Shown here piece by piece: positions 26,101 through 36,761 of a stretch of DNA of 64,000 nucleotides. The notes beneath the pieces were generated by a model, which saw only the letters and a list, made by a program, of their open reading frames with translations, did not search any database and had not been told where the DNA came from. Position 1 is the stretch's first letter. Every line of letters starts with the position of its first letter. The DNA lies in the NCBI GenBank assembly GCA_003254905.1, contig QANU01068870.1, forward strand, positions 50,396 to 114,395. The letters are read 5' to 3'. The translations under genes were made by a program, and so were the position numbers. The DNA is from Nissolia schottii. Taxonomy: Eukaryota > Streptophyta > Magnoliopsida > Fabales > Fabaceae.

Positions 26101-26157
26101 CTTTTTAATTCTTTTCTAGACAATGTCTTAAAGAACTAGAAAAGTCGGGTTGTTACA
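23137..26157 (-). repeat. E1 right LTR (5' LTR), core version B
   Basis: 3021 bp from TGAAACACCCTAGC to GGGTTGTTACA on the plus strand. Its core (about 24050-25850) matches the right LTR of E2 rather than E1's own left LTR, with roughly ten visible differences from E2. It carries two tandem copies of CGGACGTCAC near 25986, a trait shared with the E2 left LTR only. Confidence 0.9.
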
Positions 26158-26990
26158 TGCATCCTTCCTTTGCTAAATTTAGTGATGCTTTGGCTTTCTC
26201 AAATTTGTCTCTAAACTTCTCCATGACTCAAATTCGGCGCGACACATTGAATGTCTCCTGAATCATAAAAGAGAGGTGGTTTTATCCGTCTCATCCTTGA
26301 TCTTTTTGTACAATTGTTGTGATTGTTTTCCTGCTCTGTATTGGAAGGCTGCATACATATCTTTATCGTCATCATTAAAGAGGAAGTGTTCCTATACATA
26401 AAATTAATTAAATATATATACATCAAAATATACACAACAATTATGCATAATTATATGCATTAAATTAATCTAATTATATACCTACCAAGCATCATACATA
26501 CGCCTCCTTTCCTCATCATGAATGATTGTCCAATAGGGCGTCGGACGATCTTACAACCTCTTGATTATCTCGGTCAGCATGGTAATATAGTTTCCTATAT
26601 ATGGATACCACCTAAATACAGTACAAAAATCTATATCACTTAATTAATCAATATTAATAAAAATAAATTAACTAATAAGTAAGCAATTATACTAACCCAT
26701 TACCAAAGGCGTCTAGCTTGATGGTTGGACGAGGATGGTCGTACGAACCTTGCGAAAAGCCAGGTCCGGCGGAGTCCCCTGAGTTGATGGAGGAGGAGGA
26801 GGAGGACATGGACGAGCATTCTCCTTAGTCCCTCCGATGTCATAATTGTCACTGACATCATTGCGTTCGCTGGCTTCAATCTTCTCTCTCTTTGCCCTTT
26901 TCTCTTTCTTCTTTGTTTAGAAATTTCATATTGAAAGAAGAAGGTGATGCAGCATGAACCTGTTATCACTGCTACCTCCGTCATCGCGCT

Positions 26991-27623
26991 CGTTGAAAAC
27001 GAACTCGAGCTTGTTGTCTTCTAGTTACGTCACTTAGTGCGCCAAATTGAGGAATGGGAGAATGATGGAAGTATGAGGCAGTTTTAGAGAAATGCAATGA
27101 ACGTGAGTGGTTTCTAAAGGTGGGGGTGGTTTCAGAACGTGATTTTGGGATTAAAAGTTCAAAACAAAATTATTAATTTTGAACTTAAAGAAAAATGAAA
27201 CCAATGAATTTTAGTTCCAGACGTGAAAAAAGAGTCCAATAAATTAGAGATCAAAACGATTTTTTTTAATCTACTTTCTATATTGGTATAGATAAAATAA
27301 GTTGAATATCAGCAAAAGATAAGTAGACGTATGCATCGTCCATGCCCAGCAAATTTTATCATAAAGAGGCTTGTTAACAAATAAAACCATTCATTGGCTT
27401 CTATCAAACAATTTATCCTTTTAAGAGAGATTATTCTCGAGAGACGATACTTATTGAAAGAAAAAAAAAACAAGTTTCTATTACGTGTGTTCCGCAAGTT
27501 AGTTATGCATAGTTGAAGCCATATTAATTTTGGTTGGCAAGGGAATTAATTACATTCACAAGCAAAGCACGGTATGAAAGCTCAAACAAACATGCATTTT
27601 TCTGCATTATAAAAATTGCACTG
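26991..27623. other. Spacer between CACTA remnant and NXD1 3' end
   Basis: AT-rich sequence without a recognised exon. It should contain the NXD1 3' untranslated region and polyadenylation signals just below 27624, plus whatever is left of the CACTA right end. No CACTA terminus was found. Confidence 0.4.
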
Positions 27624-30600
27624 TTATGGAACAGAACTTGCCGTAGTTACAAACGAATTTGACAATTGGGAAAGAACAACGGGAGCTTCAACCCGCATCT
27701 CCATTTGATTAAACTTAAGTGCTATTATGGGTTTTGATAACATCACACAGGCGCTGAAATTCTCTCTGTCACTCTTATTATTATTTCCTTCACGGCCTAC
27801 ACATTGTTCTCTGTCATCGTTTGTTAAAAAGAATGATCCTGAAACCTTCACTGGCTGCACAGCTTGCACCCTACGCCAATGGTTTCCAAAGAAAGGTTGA
27901 TTAAGATTGGTGGCGAGCTCATATCATATTATCAAAAAGAACACCATCTGAATGGTATCAGAAGTAATTTTTTAAAAATGAGTTCTGATACACGTACACC
28001 AAAAATCATACACCATACATACATCTCGTACTTATATACATAAAGTTTGTGTTTTAACTCATGTAATGTTTGTGCATTTAATTAAATATAGCTGAGAGTA
28101 TCATGTACAAGTTTGTACTGTGTGTGCACTCCTGAGAATAAAGTTTGTGCATTATTAATGGTGTATGTATGGGTGTATAAAATTGAGTGTACATATAGCA
28201 TTTTTGTTTAAAAAAAGCAGAATCAGAAGCAGCAACACAAGACTGTTGTACGATTGGGATGCAATTATAGAAACACTTTCTATCAGAATTATAATATATG
28301 GTATGCTACAATAAGAAGAAACACGGTATTGGTTAATTTCTTTGAGCTTTTGAAGTAGGGAAGAAAACCTGCATTCAATCTGGCAAGAGTACTTAAGGAG
28401 GCTCGGGTAATGCTCCGTGCCGCCGCTGCAATTACAGAACAAAGTGATCATCATTGAATGTGAGAAAACAGGAATCTCCGGTTGCAGAACGTGGGGGTGC
28501 TGGAATTTTCAAACTCGTTTACCTGAAACTTGGGAGCGACATTTTGATCGGCGGCCCCATCCAGCTGCCAACGCCTAAAGGAGGCACTGCCATTAAAATG
28601 AACGTAAACCAGCGAGAATCTTGCTGATAAAGTCAATTAAAAGTAGAGGGGTAACTACAAAAACAGAACACGATGAAAAACTGTTGTGGAACAAAACGAT
28701 CTCCTTCGTCGGTCCATGGCATGATTTTTGGCGAGTAAGTCTTCACTTTAGTCCCTGGAGTTAGTAGCATCGGTGATGTTAGTCCCCGGGTTTTAGGAAA
28801 TGTGGTCTGTGGTCCCTGAGGTTGTCAAAAACCTATCATGTTGGTCCTTCGGCGTCAGCCAAGTCAGTCTCTCTCAGGAATTAATTTGATCGACTTTTGG
28901 CAGCCTCGAGAACCACACAGCGCATTTCAATAACTCGGGGGACTAATATGATCGGTGCAGCCAACTCAAGGGACTAAACTGAAGGTTTACTCGTTCTTCA
29001 GTGTATTTTCTATAGTTCAAACTACTAACACTATGGAGAAACATCTTGAGTAAAATTCTAATGGAGGAAAGCAAAGCAAATCAGAAAATCCAATCACCAG
29101 CATTTGTGAGACTGAAATTACAAGCGTCTTCTGCATCAAGGCATTTGATTTTGGTTACTTCAACATTCAGATGATGATCCGTCTGACACCGGAACTTAGA
29201 GCCGATTCCGGTCATGTTAAAAAATCCACTCACTCTGCCCTTCGGTTGTCCTGAGATTGCTGTAATTGTCTGTTTGAACAATTTAAGAAAGAAAGCCATA
29301 TTCGAATGACCGGTTAGAGAAAGTCATGTTCTCATTTTAGTACTTCTAGTTTGACATGTTGATATACTTATAACTTCATGAGGTTTAGCTTCCATTGGAG
29401 TTTACCATCACAACGAAATGTATGAATAAGATGGCTAAAGCAGAGTCTTAGCAATATATTAATCTAAGGTAGAATTTTGTTTCTGTCCTAAGGCAAAAAG
29501 GACAGAGACAATGAGATGTTAGAGATATGTCTTTATTGTCCCCCCCTTTTTTGAGATACAAAAATTAGCTTATAAACTATATCGTATAGGGTCAATTTCG
29601 GATTTTTGTGTGCGTCTCTTTCACCAAACACGTTTTTGTCCCCAATGTCTCTGTTTCTTGTATCCCAAGATACTAACCAGATGCCATCTAAAGGATTGAA
29701 ATAATGCCACACTATAAAAAAAAAAAAAAAAAAATTACCTTGGAAAACTTAGCCATCTGACTTGGAAGGCCCACCTCCTACAGAAGAAATGCAAATATAC
29801 ACAAATTGACAACAAAATACCAAAATCAAGCACAAAATTTGGTTTTCCTCCTTTGGGGGTAAAGTAAAAAAAAAATTCAACGAATTTTGTATGCATCTTG
29901 GAATTTTCTTCTTCTACCTTTCGTCCATGATAACAAGCCCCGACACTGTTCACATACACCTTCGAAGCCCATCTGTTGACAAAGACAAAAATAGAAATTA
30001 TTCAGATTCAAGTCACTATAACTACAGCTAATTAATTCTTCACTAACAGCAGTGCTTCTTTTATTTTTTTTTTTGGTAATTTAGTTTTAAAATAAAAAAA
30101 AAAACTGTGTTTAGAGCTATGCTAGAAATTTGAAGAATTTTGATGCGTAAAACATGGAGATTTCAGTTGGGTTTTTAAGTAAATTAACGTGGTAAAGTAA
30201 TTAATAATATCATTTTTTTTCCCTTTTGATAGGTTATGTAATAGGCATTCATCATCCTCAAAGGGGGCAAAACCAATACATGATTTTCCATATATTTCTC
30301 AACAGAGAAACTCATCATTAATTCAACTAAAATCTCAAATTATTAGTTCACGATTCTCTACGTTCTCAATGGTATAAAAAAAAAAAACTAATGTTTAATA
30401 GTAGGTTCTCATTAAGAAATTAACATAAGAAAATATCAACTAGAAATTACTAAAAATTTTAATTATGTTTCCAGTTGACGTAAATCAGTAGATGCGTAGA
30501 TGTGATAAGATAATTAATAACGGATAAAAGCATCATTCCACCAAATTTACCAATAACGACAATTTAAGTTTTCAAATAACGCATAATTCTTTATATTTTC

Positions 30601-30970
30601 TCATGCAAAATAATCATGTAACCGAAAATGGTATACCATGAAGAACAATATTGACATGGGAATTCCACCTTCCCTAGGCATGCATGAACCTTACATCACC
30701 CACGTCAAATTTGATTGGGCAGCTAAAATGATGACAATTTTAACAAAAAATGCATGATGCATAATATATTAAGGCTCGTTTGGATGTTATCCATTTCAAG
30801 CCAAGGCCAATTTTGATAGGGCCATAACATCAGCAGCTCACGTGTGATGAGATGACATTAGCAACATATATTTCGAAACCATTTTTTTATTTATTATGAC
30901 TTTGGAACTATAACCCATGTTCTATTTTATCAGGCCTACTCAACCTTCTTTTCCATCTTTTAATTTATGC

Positions 30971-31006
<36 letters not shown>

Positions 31007-32762
31007 TTAACGACAATAGAGATGGAGAGTTGGAACATACGCACAGGATGTTGGGCGGTTCCATACAAGTCCTGCAATCACAACAAGCTGCTACAACATG
31101 ACAGAAGTTCTATTTGTTAACAAACACACTGAAATTAGACGCAGGAGTTAAACCCCGATTTGGTTCTTGACCAAATTATCGGCAATCTCTTATCCGGGTC
31201 GACCCAGGCTATAACCGGGTACACAAGATCTCGAACTCGGAACCTTGCTTAGGTGATATCAAGCCGCTTACCACTTGGACCAACCCCCTGTTGGTCAGGT
31301 CTCTCGCTATTTAAAATAAAATATGGGATATTTTGATTTCTAAATATGGAAAACGAAACAATTTGATCCTCAAGCATACCAAAAAGCAGGGAACTAAATT
31401 TTACATATTCAAAGACCAAAATGTATCACATTTAGGGATCTACTATGTCCTCATTCTATTTAGGGATCAAATTAAGTATTTTGTCTTGACAAGAAACAAT
31501 AATAATAAATCATTTTTTTTTTTCATTAGATGAGGATGCTATAAAATTCAAAAGATGTTAAATTATGTTCGTAGACAAATCATCTGAACTAGAGAAAGAT
31601 AAAAAATGAGTCTGAATTTCGTTCGTTTACTAATTATGAAAAACTTATTCAAGAAACATCAGAAGCAAAAGGTGAGGGGAAAAGTATGTAACAGAGAACC
31701 TCATCGAAAACACCAGCTGGACTGTCCTCATAGCTAGCTAGAAAGAAACCGCCGAGAGTGTATCTGTAAAATAATGATTAAAACTCAGCTAATCACAAGT
31801 TTCAAAAATCAAACTTCTATACAGAATGGTTTGATTTGAAAAAATATAAATAAATATAATGCACTAATCCTAACAACAAGGGTCAGGGGAATTTACAGTT
31901 TGTGAAAGTAACACATAAAGATGAGTTGTAAGTTTATTTGAATTTTTGAAATTAAGACCAACCAGAACAAGTTTCATACAAAATTTCCCTTTACACATGA
32001 AATGAATCGTTCCATACTTTGGAGGCAAGTAAACAAAATTGAACGGATGGTTTCTCGCGTATCCAACGGGGTAAATACTTCATACTACTTAATTTATCTA
32101 TTTTTAATAATTTTTAAAATTAAATTTATTGAATTTTGTTATCATTTCACGATCTAATATGATATATTGATGGATTATATGATCTAATGCGATAAATTAA
32201 TATTTTTCAGTACAATATTTGTAGAGAGATGCATCGTAAACTTAAATGGCCCACTAATCTCTAAATCTCTTATAAGTTGACTCTCTCAATGATTCGACTA
32301 ATGAAAAGTTTATTACGATCATATAAAACATGAAATTATGACAAAATTCGACGAATTTAGCTATAAAAATGATTAAAAATTGATAAATTAAGTAGTATGA
32401 AATATTTACCCGTAGGATATGTGAAGGGTACGTGAGAAACCACCTATTGAATTAGGAAAGTTAAGAATTACCCACCCAAAAGCCTCAACCAGTTTGAATT
32501 CTTTTGGAATGCATGCTCGAGCTTTCTCTGCCTTCACAAGATGGAGTTGATACAAGGCGCTGATAAAAATAAAAATAAAAAAATAATAATAATAATAATA
32601 ACCAAATTAGTTAAATTCACACATAAAAATCAACCACAGATCAAACACACACTGCAACACAAGAAAAATACTGCCACACTTTGGGTACTTAATTTACCTG
32701 CCTCTAAACACCCATGGAGGCTTGCCATACCCAGATGAAGATTTAGCATCCATAACTTCCAT
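27624..32762 (-). CDS. NXD1: NEOXANTHIN-DEFICIENT 1-like protein, 10 coding exons
   Basis: Exons (plus coordinates, read downward): 32698-32762, 32476-32559, 31700-31763, 31041-31087, 29918-29972, 29739-29777, 29098-29269, 28523-28586, 28369-28425, 27624-27870. All introns are GT..AG, and the exons sum to 894 bp, keep frame and give 297 residues. The protein starts MEVMDAKSSSGYGKPPW; conserved blocks are LYQLHLVKAEKARACIPKEF (residues ~24-43), TLGGFFLASYEDSPAG (~52-67), LVVIAGLVWNRPTSCAWAS (~72-90), MGPPIKMSLPSF (~184-195) and LLKYSCQIEC (~206-215). The family is a plant acetoacetate-decarboxylase-like barrel; tomato NXD1 is required for neoxanthin formation but is not thought to be the synthase. 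The name rests on remembered family sequence; the exon model is strong. The C-terminal ~80 residues are less conserved. No transit peptide is obvious. An in-frame ATG three codons upstream, across an intron at 32928-32930, is an alternative start. Confidence 0.85.
28732..28993. mobile_element. M1: long-TIR MITE in an NXD1 intron
   Basis: A 262-bp element between exons 7 and 8. Its ends are inverted for about 60 bp: CGAGTAAGTCTTCACTTTAG on the left, CGAGTAAACCTTCAGTTTAG on the right read on the minus strand, both continuing through TTAGTCCC blocks. The target duplication is not clear. Long TIRs with TTAGTCCC words suggest a Mutator-like MITE; that class is inference. Confidence 0.7.
30967..31008. 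repeat. (AAT)n microsatellite in an NXD1 intron
   Basis: About 13 AAT units lie some 33 bp beyond the splice donor of exon 4. Length variation so close to a donor could be polymorphic. Confidence 0.85.
31130..31290 (-). mobile_element. tRNA-like SINE in an NXD1 intron
   Basis: On the minus strand, TTGGTCCAAGTGGTAAGCGG (near 31263-31282) resembles a Pol III A box and GAGTTCGAGATC (near 31228-31239) a B box, spaced about 35 bp, as in tRNA-derived SINEs. The body runs down to about 31130. No clean target duplication or tail was found, so the limits are approximate. Confidence 0.55.
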
Positions 32763-32767
32763 TAACT

Positions 32768-33345
32768 CTGAACAAAAGCACATGTGTAAATCAAATCACA
32801 TATAGCAAATTAAGAGTAATTTTGTCAGAAACCAAATTAGCATTTAGCACTAGCGTTAATTGACTGTGAAAAATAAGCAAGCAATTTCTGTTATGACGCA
32901 GCAATTTATACAGTAAGTACTTTTACGCATTCAATCCACCATGGCTCTGTTTTTGCGGTGCCTGAAAAAGAAGAGAAAAAAACGAATGCGTCTAAATTAG
33001 AGAGCAAGAACTTAACCGTGTGTGTGGGGGGCGTTAGAAACGAAGGAAAGGAGCAAAAGGGGAAGGTTCGGTTTATGGATTTTACCTTATGGAATGGGCG
33101 AAATCAGAGTCAATGAGGATGTGATTTATGTGGAAATTTTGTGAGAGAAAAGGAGGAGAAGAAGAAGAAGAAGAAGAAAGAGGAGTGGGTGCGAAATGGA
33201 AGGTGCGTGGAAATGAATGGATAGGATCCAAAAGATTTTATCCTCCGTGTAAGGACACAAACAAAACAAGAACCGACGTATAACGTTTGGCGCCAACAGA
33301 ATTTGACAGCAACAAGACATGCCCCTTAGATACGGTAAGATGGTG
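32768..33345 (-). promoter_or_regulatory. NXD1 5' leader with upstream introns and core promoter
   Basis: Three leader exons are inferred from splice sites: about 33086-33345, 32927-32961, and the first bases (32763-32767) of the start exon. The first has a run of GAA on the plus strand (33157-33183), a CTT-rich leader in the transcript. The 35-nt middle exon contains ATGGTGGATTGAATGC, a three-codon upstream reading frame followed at once by an ATG that, after splicing, is in frame with the CDS. A TATA-like CTATATACC on the minus strand at 33376-33383 would fit a start near 33345; the transcription start is a guess. Confidence 0.5.
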
Positions 33346-33579
33346 ATTTGTTTTCTTAATTTTTTTTTTTTTGGGTATATAGTCAAATTTTATTTTTAAG
33401 TAATTTGTGTTGGAATTAAAGTTTGATTTTATTTTTATTATTACTATAAATGATTTCACTAAAATGATTTCTATGTTAATATAATTATTCGTGATAATTT
33501 TTTTATTTTTATTTTTATAAATTTTTTTATGATGATTTATGAAAATATAAAAGTGATAAATTTAGTTCAGGGTGAAACC

Positions 33580-34480
33580 TAGGGTTGTCAAATGGGTCGG
33601 CCCGACCCGTTAAGACTCAACCCGTTTGGGTCTGCGGGCCTAAACAAATCGGACCAAAATTGTGTCTATTTTTAGTATTCGGCTCATTTATGGTCGGTCC
33701 GCGGGCTTAAACGGGTCAGCCAGCCAACCCGTTTTTTTTTTTAAAAAAATTAAAATTTTGGTCTGTTTTTTATGATTTAAATACAAAGTTATGAATAAGT
33801 ATGCGCAGTCATTTTTAACTATTTTTTATCGTCTATCTACTGATTAATTAGAAAGAAATAGTTTATGTAAAATTTGAGGATCCATTTCCGATGGTAATAA
33901 ATAGAGAAAAATTAAGGTTTTGTGGTATTTTCGTCTTTATCTCTTTATTGTGGTTACGAAATCTTTAATTTTGGATAAGTATTCAAATAGTAACATTTTT
34001 CAATTAAGAAGCTATTTGCAAAGCTTTAATAAAAAAAGGGATAACAAGATAATATATTTACTTAACACCTAGAGTCTAAATCCGCGCGATGATCAACAAG
34101 TTTTAAAATATCTAAAAAAATGTTTTAATTATAACTAAAACAACTTAGCAATTTAATTTGCAATTTGGGCTTCAAGATAAAGATCTAAAACGTCAATTTG
34201 AACATGAGATATCAATTATCATATAGTTTTATTAACTTAATTTTTAAAAATAACAATTTGGTTTTTGGTTTTAAAAAAAAAAGTAAAAAATTAAAAAAAA
34301 TCTCACAGGATCACGGGTTAGCCCGTAAGCCTGCCGAGCTGGCCCGTTTAGCAGGCAGCCTTAAACGGACTGGCCATTTTTTTTCAATTTTTCATAGGCC
34401 TATTTTTTGCATGTAAAACCCGTCCATTTAACCGGATAAACGGATCGGACTAACAGGCCAAGCTCATTTTGACAACCCTA
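33580..34480. mobile_element. H3: hAT-type MITE related to H2
   Basis: A 901-bp element with near-exact 8-bp flanks GTGAAACC (33572-33579) and GTGAAACA (34481-34488). Ends are TAGGGTTGTCAAATGGG and, on the minus strand, TAGGGTTGTCAAAATGAG. Outer arms share long blocks with H2 (for example GCATGTAAA.CCCGTCCATTT near 34409), but the centre (about 33765-34300) is unrelated and longer. Confidence 0.8.
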
Positions 34481-34847
34481 GTGAAACACTTTTAGGTCAC
34501 TACATGTATCCTGAATTTTGGTGTAGGTCCCTGTACTAAATTGTTTTAGGTGGAGATCCAATGTGTACACGGATAAGAAGTAAGTCCTTCAGATTTTTTA
34601 ATTATATTAATTTTTCAAAAATTTTGCGGACCACTTTTTAAATTGAGTGCAATTATCGGGATTTGAATAAAAATTAATATTAATTTAGAGACTAAAATCA
34701 AAATTCAAAACACATAATGTGGTTTTAACCCTTATTTAAAAGATTGTGCAAACAAACCTCTTTAAGTCTTCTGGTCACTCGTTATATAATTAATAATTAA
34801 TAATTAAAATTTTTAATACATTCAATCCATTAGAATTTGATTTATCA

Positions 34848-34881
<34 letters not shown>

Positions 34882-36230
34882 CAATTTTTTAACAATGCTA
34901 CATGAGCAATATATATGAACAACCCACTTCTTCTTCTTCTTCTTCTTTCTCCTACTCCCCCTCCTCGTTCTTGCTTCTCCTGCATCTTTGTATTCATCAG
35001 CTCCTTTGAATTTGTGTACACCTCATCATCCTCCTCCTTATTGGTACTGCTTTTTTTTAATATGTTCGTTTTCGTGTTGGTTTCTCAACTTTATGTTGTT
35101 GGTTTCTTCATTTGAAGATGTTTGTTTATTTTAGCGTGTTGTTTAGGAACTAAAATTAAATTAAAACACATGCCAAAATAAAATGTGGTTCTAACCCGTA
35201 ATTTAAAAGATTGTGCTAACAAATCTCTTTTTAAATCTTCAGGTCACTATTTATATAATTAATAATTAAAATTTTTAAAGTTCTTAATACATTCAATCTA
35301 TTGAAATTTGATTTATCAAATAAATGCATTAGAAATTTGAGCTATTTAATTTTGAATAATGCTATATTAACAACATATATAGGCAACCCATTAAAAAATA
35401 AAAGTCATTTATTAAAAAATATATTTCTTCTCTTTCATGCTCTCACTCTCACTTTTTCTTTCTCTTACGCAGAGACCCACTTCTTCCTCTTGCTCCTCCT
35501 TCTCCTCCTAATTGGTACTTTTTTTTTAAGATGTTAGTTTTCGTGTTAGTTTCTCTGTTAGTTTTCGTGTTAGTTTCTCTGCTTTATACTGTTGGTTTCT
35601 TTGTTTTAAGATGTTGGTTTATTTTAGCATGTTGTTCACTGGTGCTGGTTTATTTTTTGTTTATTTATCACTATTTTGGCGTATTGGTTTCTTTATTTTA
35701 GACTATTGGTTTTTTGTTTTAGAGTGTTTTGTTTACAGTAATGGTGAAATAGTGGTATGAAGTGTACCTAGTACTCGTGAAAAAAACCAACATCATTGCA
35801 AAAAGAACCCAACGTGTTTTTGTAAAAAAAAAAAAACAATATTTTTGAGAGAAGAAACCAACATGACCAATACTAATTTATTTTTATTACTTGTCATTGT
35901 TTTAGTGTGTTGGTTTCTTTGAGTTAGGTTGTTGGTTTGTTAGTTTACAAAAGTTTGATTGTTTATTATTTTATTGATTTCTTTTTTTTTAATATGCAGT
36001 CTATATTTGTTGTCCCCTTTTTTTTGTTCATGTAGCAAAACTCTCTAATTTTTATGGGTGTAAAGAGTTTTATATTATCATCCAATAACATGCTACCACA
36101 TCAACAAAAATATTTAACTCTTACACACACACTACCTAAAAATCTAACCCCTTTTACTATGTGACAACATATTAATTATTGAGTGACAATATAAACCTCT
36201 TTTACATGATCAATATATTAAAATTAAATG
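34481..36230. other. Intergenic DNA with a diverged direct duplication
   Basis: Segment 34680-35142 recurs at about 35150-35640. Shared landmarks, in the same order, are TTTAAAAGATTGTGC, TATATAATTAATAATTAA, ATACATTCAATC, GAATTTGATTTATCAAA, CCCACTTCTTC and GTTTTCGTGTTGGTTTCTC. No gene was recognised. An (AT)n run lies at 34851-34878. Confidence 0.6.
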
Positions 36231-36761
36231 GGATAATACTCATTTTTGTCTCTAAAATTGTAAATTTAAGTAATTTTGGTCCCTAAAATTTAAAACATTA
36301 CTTTTTTTTATCTTGAAACTGTAAATCATAGGTCAAATTAGTTCTTTAATTCATTATCATTGCTTTGTTGTCACATTTTTACTGAAATGTCATATTAAAT
36401 AAGATTGTCACAACGAATAAGATTGTAAACGAATTGTGGTATTGCACCTGAAACTTCAAATGAGGTTGTAACAGTATTTGTGATTGCAAATAAAGTTGTG
36501 ATATCAATTGAGATTTATAGTTTTAAGTGTTGTCACAACCACATTTTCAACTGCATGCAATACTACATTCTCGTTTGCAACCCCAATTTTTGTTACAACT
36601 CCACTTAATGTAACAAAACAATAAAAACATCAATGATAATAAACTGAAGAACTAACTTAACTTATGACTTACAATTTCAAAAATTATGAAATTAGATTAA
36701 ATTTCAAAAACTAAAATGACTTACACTAACACTTTCAAATTTTCAAAACGAGCATTACCTC
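36231..36761. mobile_element. M2: MITE with ~200-bp inverted termini
   Basis: The left end GGATAATACTCATTTTTGTC pairs with the right end, read on the minus strand as GAGGTAATGCTCGTTTTG, and imperfect inversion continues for about 200 bp (TTTTGGTCCCTAAAATTT against TTTTAGTTTTTGAAATTT). About 530 bp, AT-rich, no coding capacity. ATATTAAA occurs beside both ends but not at equal offsets, so the target duplication is unproven. Long TIRs suggest Mutator-like ancestry. Confidence 0.6.

Larger units (their letters stand above)
15388..26157 (-). mobile_element. E1: Ty3/gypsy Tekay/Del chromovirus with both LTRs
   Basis: A 10.77-kb fossil element flanked by an exact 5-bp duplication TGCAT (15383-15387 and 26158-26162). 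LTRs are 15388-18436 and 23137-26157. On the minus strand the order is LTR, initiator-Met PBS, gag with an MPPRR start, protease, RT, RNase H, integrase, chromodomain-like tail, polypurine tract, LTR. The MPPRR start, domain order and tail resemble the Tekay/Del clade. It looks nearly whole, with about one coding break. In the outer ~480 bp the two LTRs differ at about six substitutions by eye, suggesting insertion well under a million years ago at commonly used plant rates; the LTR cores are not usable for dating (see findings). Confidence 0.9.
14700..26984 (-). pseudogene. tnpA / Transposase_24-like gene of the CACTA element
   Basis: At least six minus-strand exons are visible: about 26697-26984 (SYDHPRPTIKLDAFGNG), 26486-26611 (WYPYIGNYITMLTEII, then RPTPYWTIIHDEERRRMYDAW), 26163-26391 (EHFLFNDDDKDMYAAF; further on KFRDKFEKAKASLN in another frame), a segment at 15339-15387 abutting E1, 15135-15253 (ESEVFWYTHLKKD ... 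VNSRSENMT) and 15034 downward (LDEPRSQWTRS ... GDTLWLEVTDDTNR). The TH-KKD and LWLEV blocks are typical of plant En/Spm TNPA-like proteins. Splice sites GT/AG are present at several borders. In-frame stops occur in the 26486-26611 exon (after KRL), in the 26163-26391 exon (after TSLL) and in the last exon. E1 lies within an exon. TnpA proteins bind subterminal repeats during transposition; this copy looks dead. Confidence 0.65.
14090..26990 (-). mobile_element. En/Spm CACTA transposon remnant, split by E1
   Basis: The left terminus is CACTATTAGAAAAATATC at 14090, the CACTA end signature, followed by subterminal sequence with GGTGGATTT-like words. A tnpA/Transposase_24-like gene runs on the minus strand from about 26984 down to about 14700. 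E1 sits between 15388 and 26157 with target duplication TGCAT. The matching right terminus was not found between 26990 and 28000, so that end is probably lost and the given end is only the last coding evidence. Not counting E1, about 2.1 kb is left. No TNP2-type (TnpD) transposase was seen, so the element is internally deleted. Confidence 0.7.

Noticed and set aside
33126-33386. Minus-strand protein frame over the NXD1 first leader exon
   Set aside because: The apparent frame is driven by the GAA/CTT run in the leader and is not continuous with the NXD1 coding exons after splicing.
34915-35115. Leucine/serine-rich small protein
   Set aside because: Produced by CTT and CCT microsatellite sequence in the tandem duplication; no exon signals.
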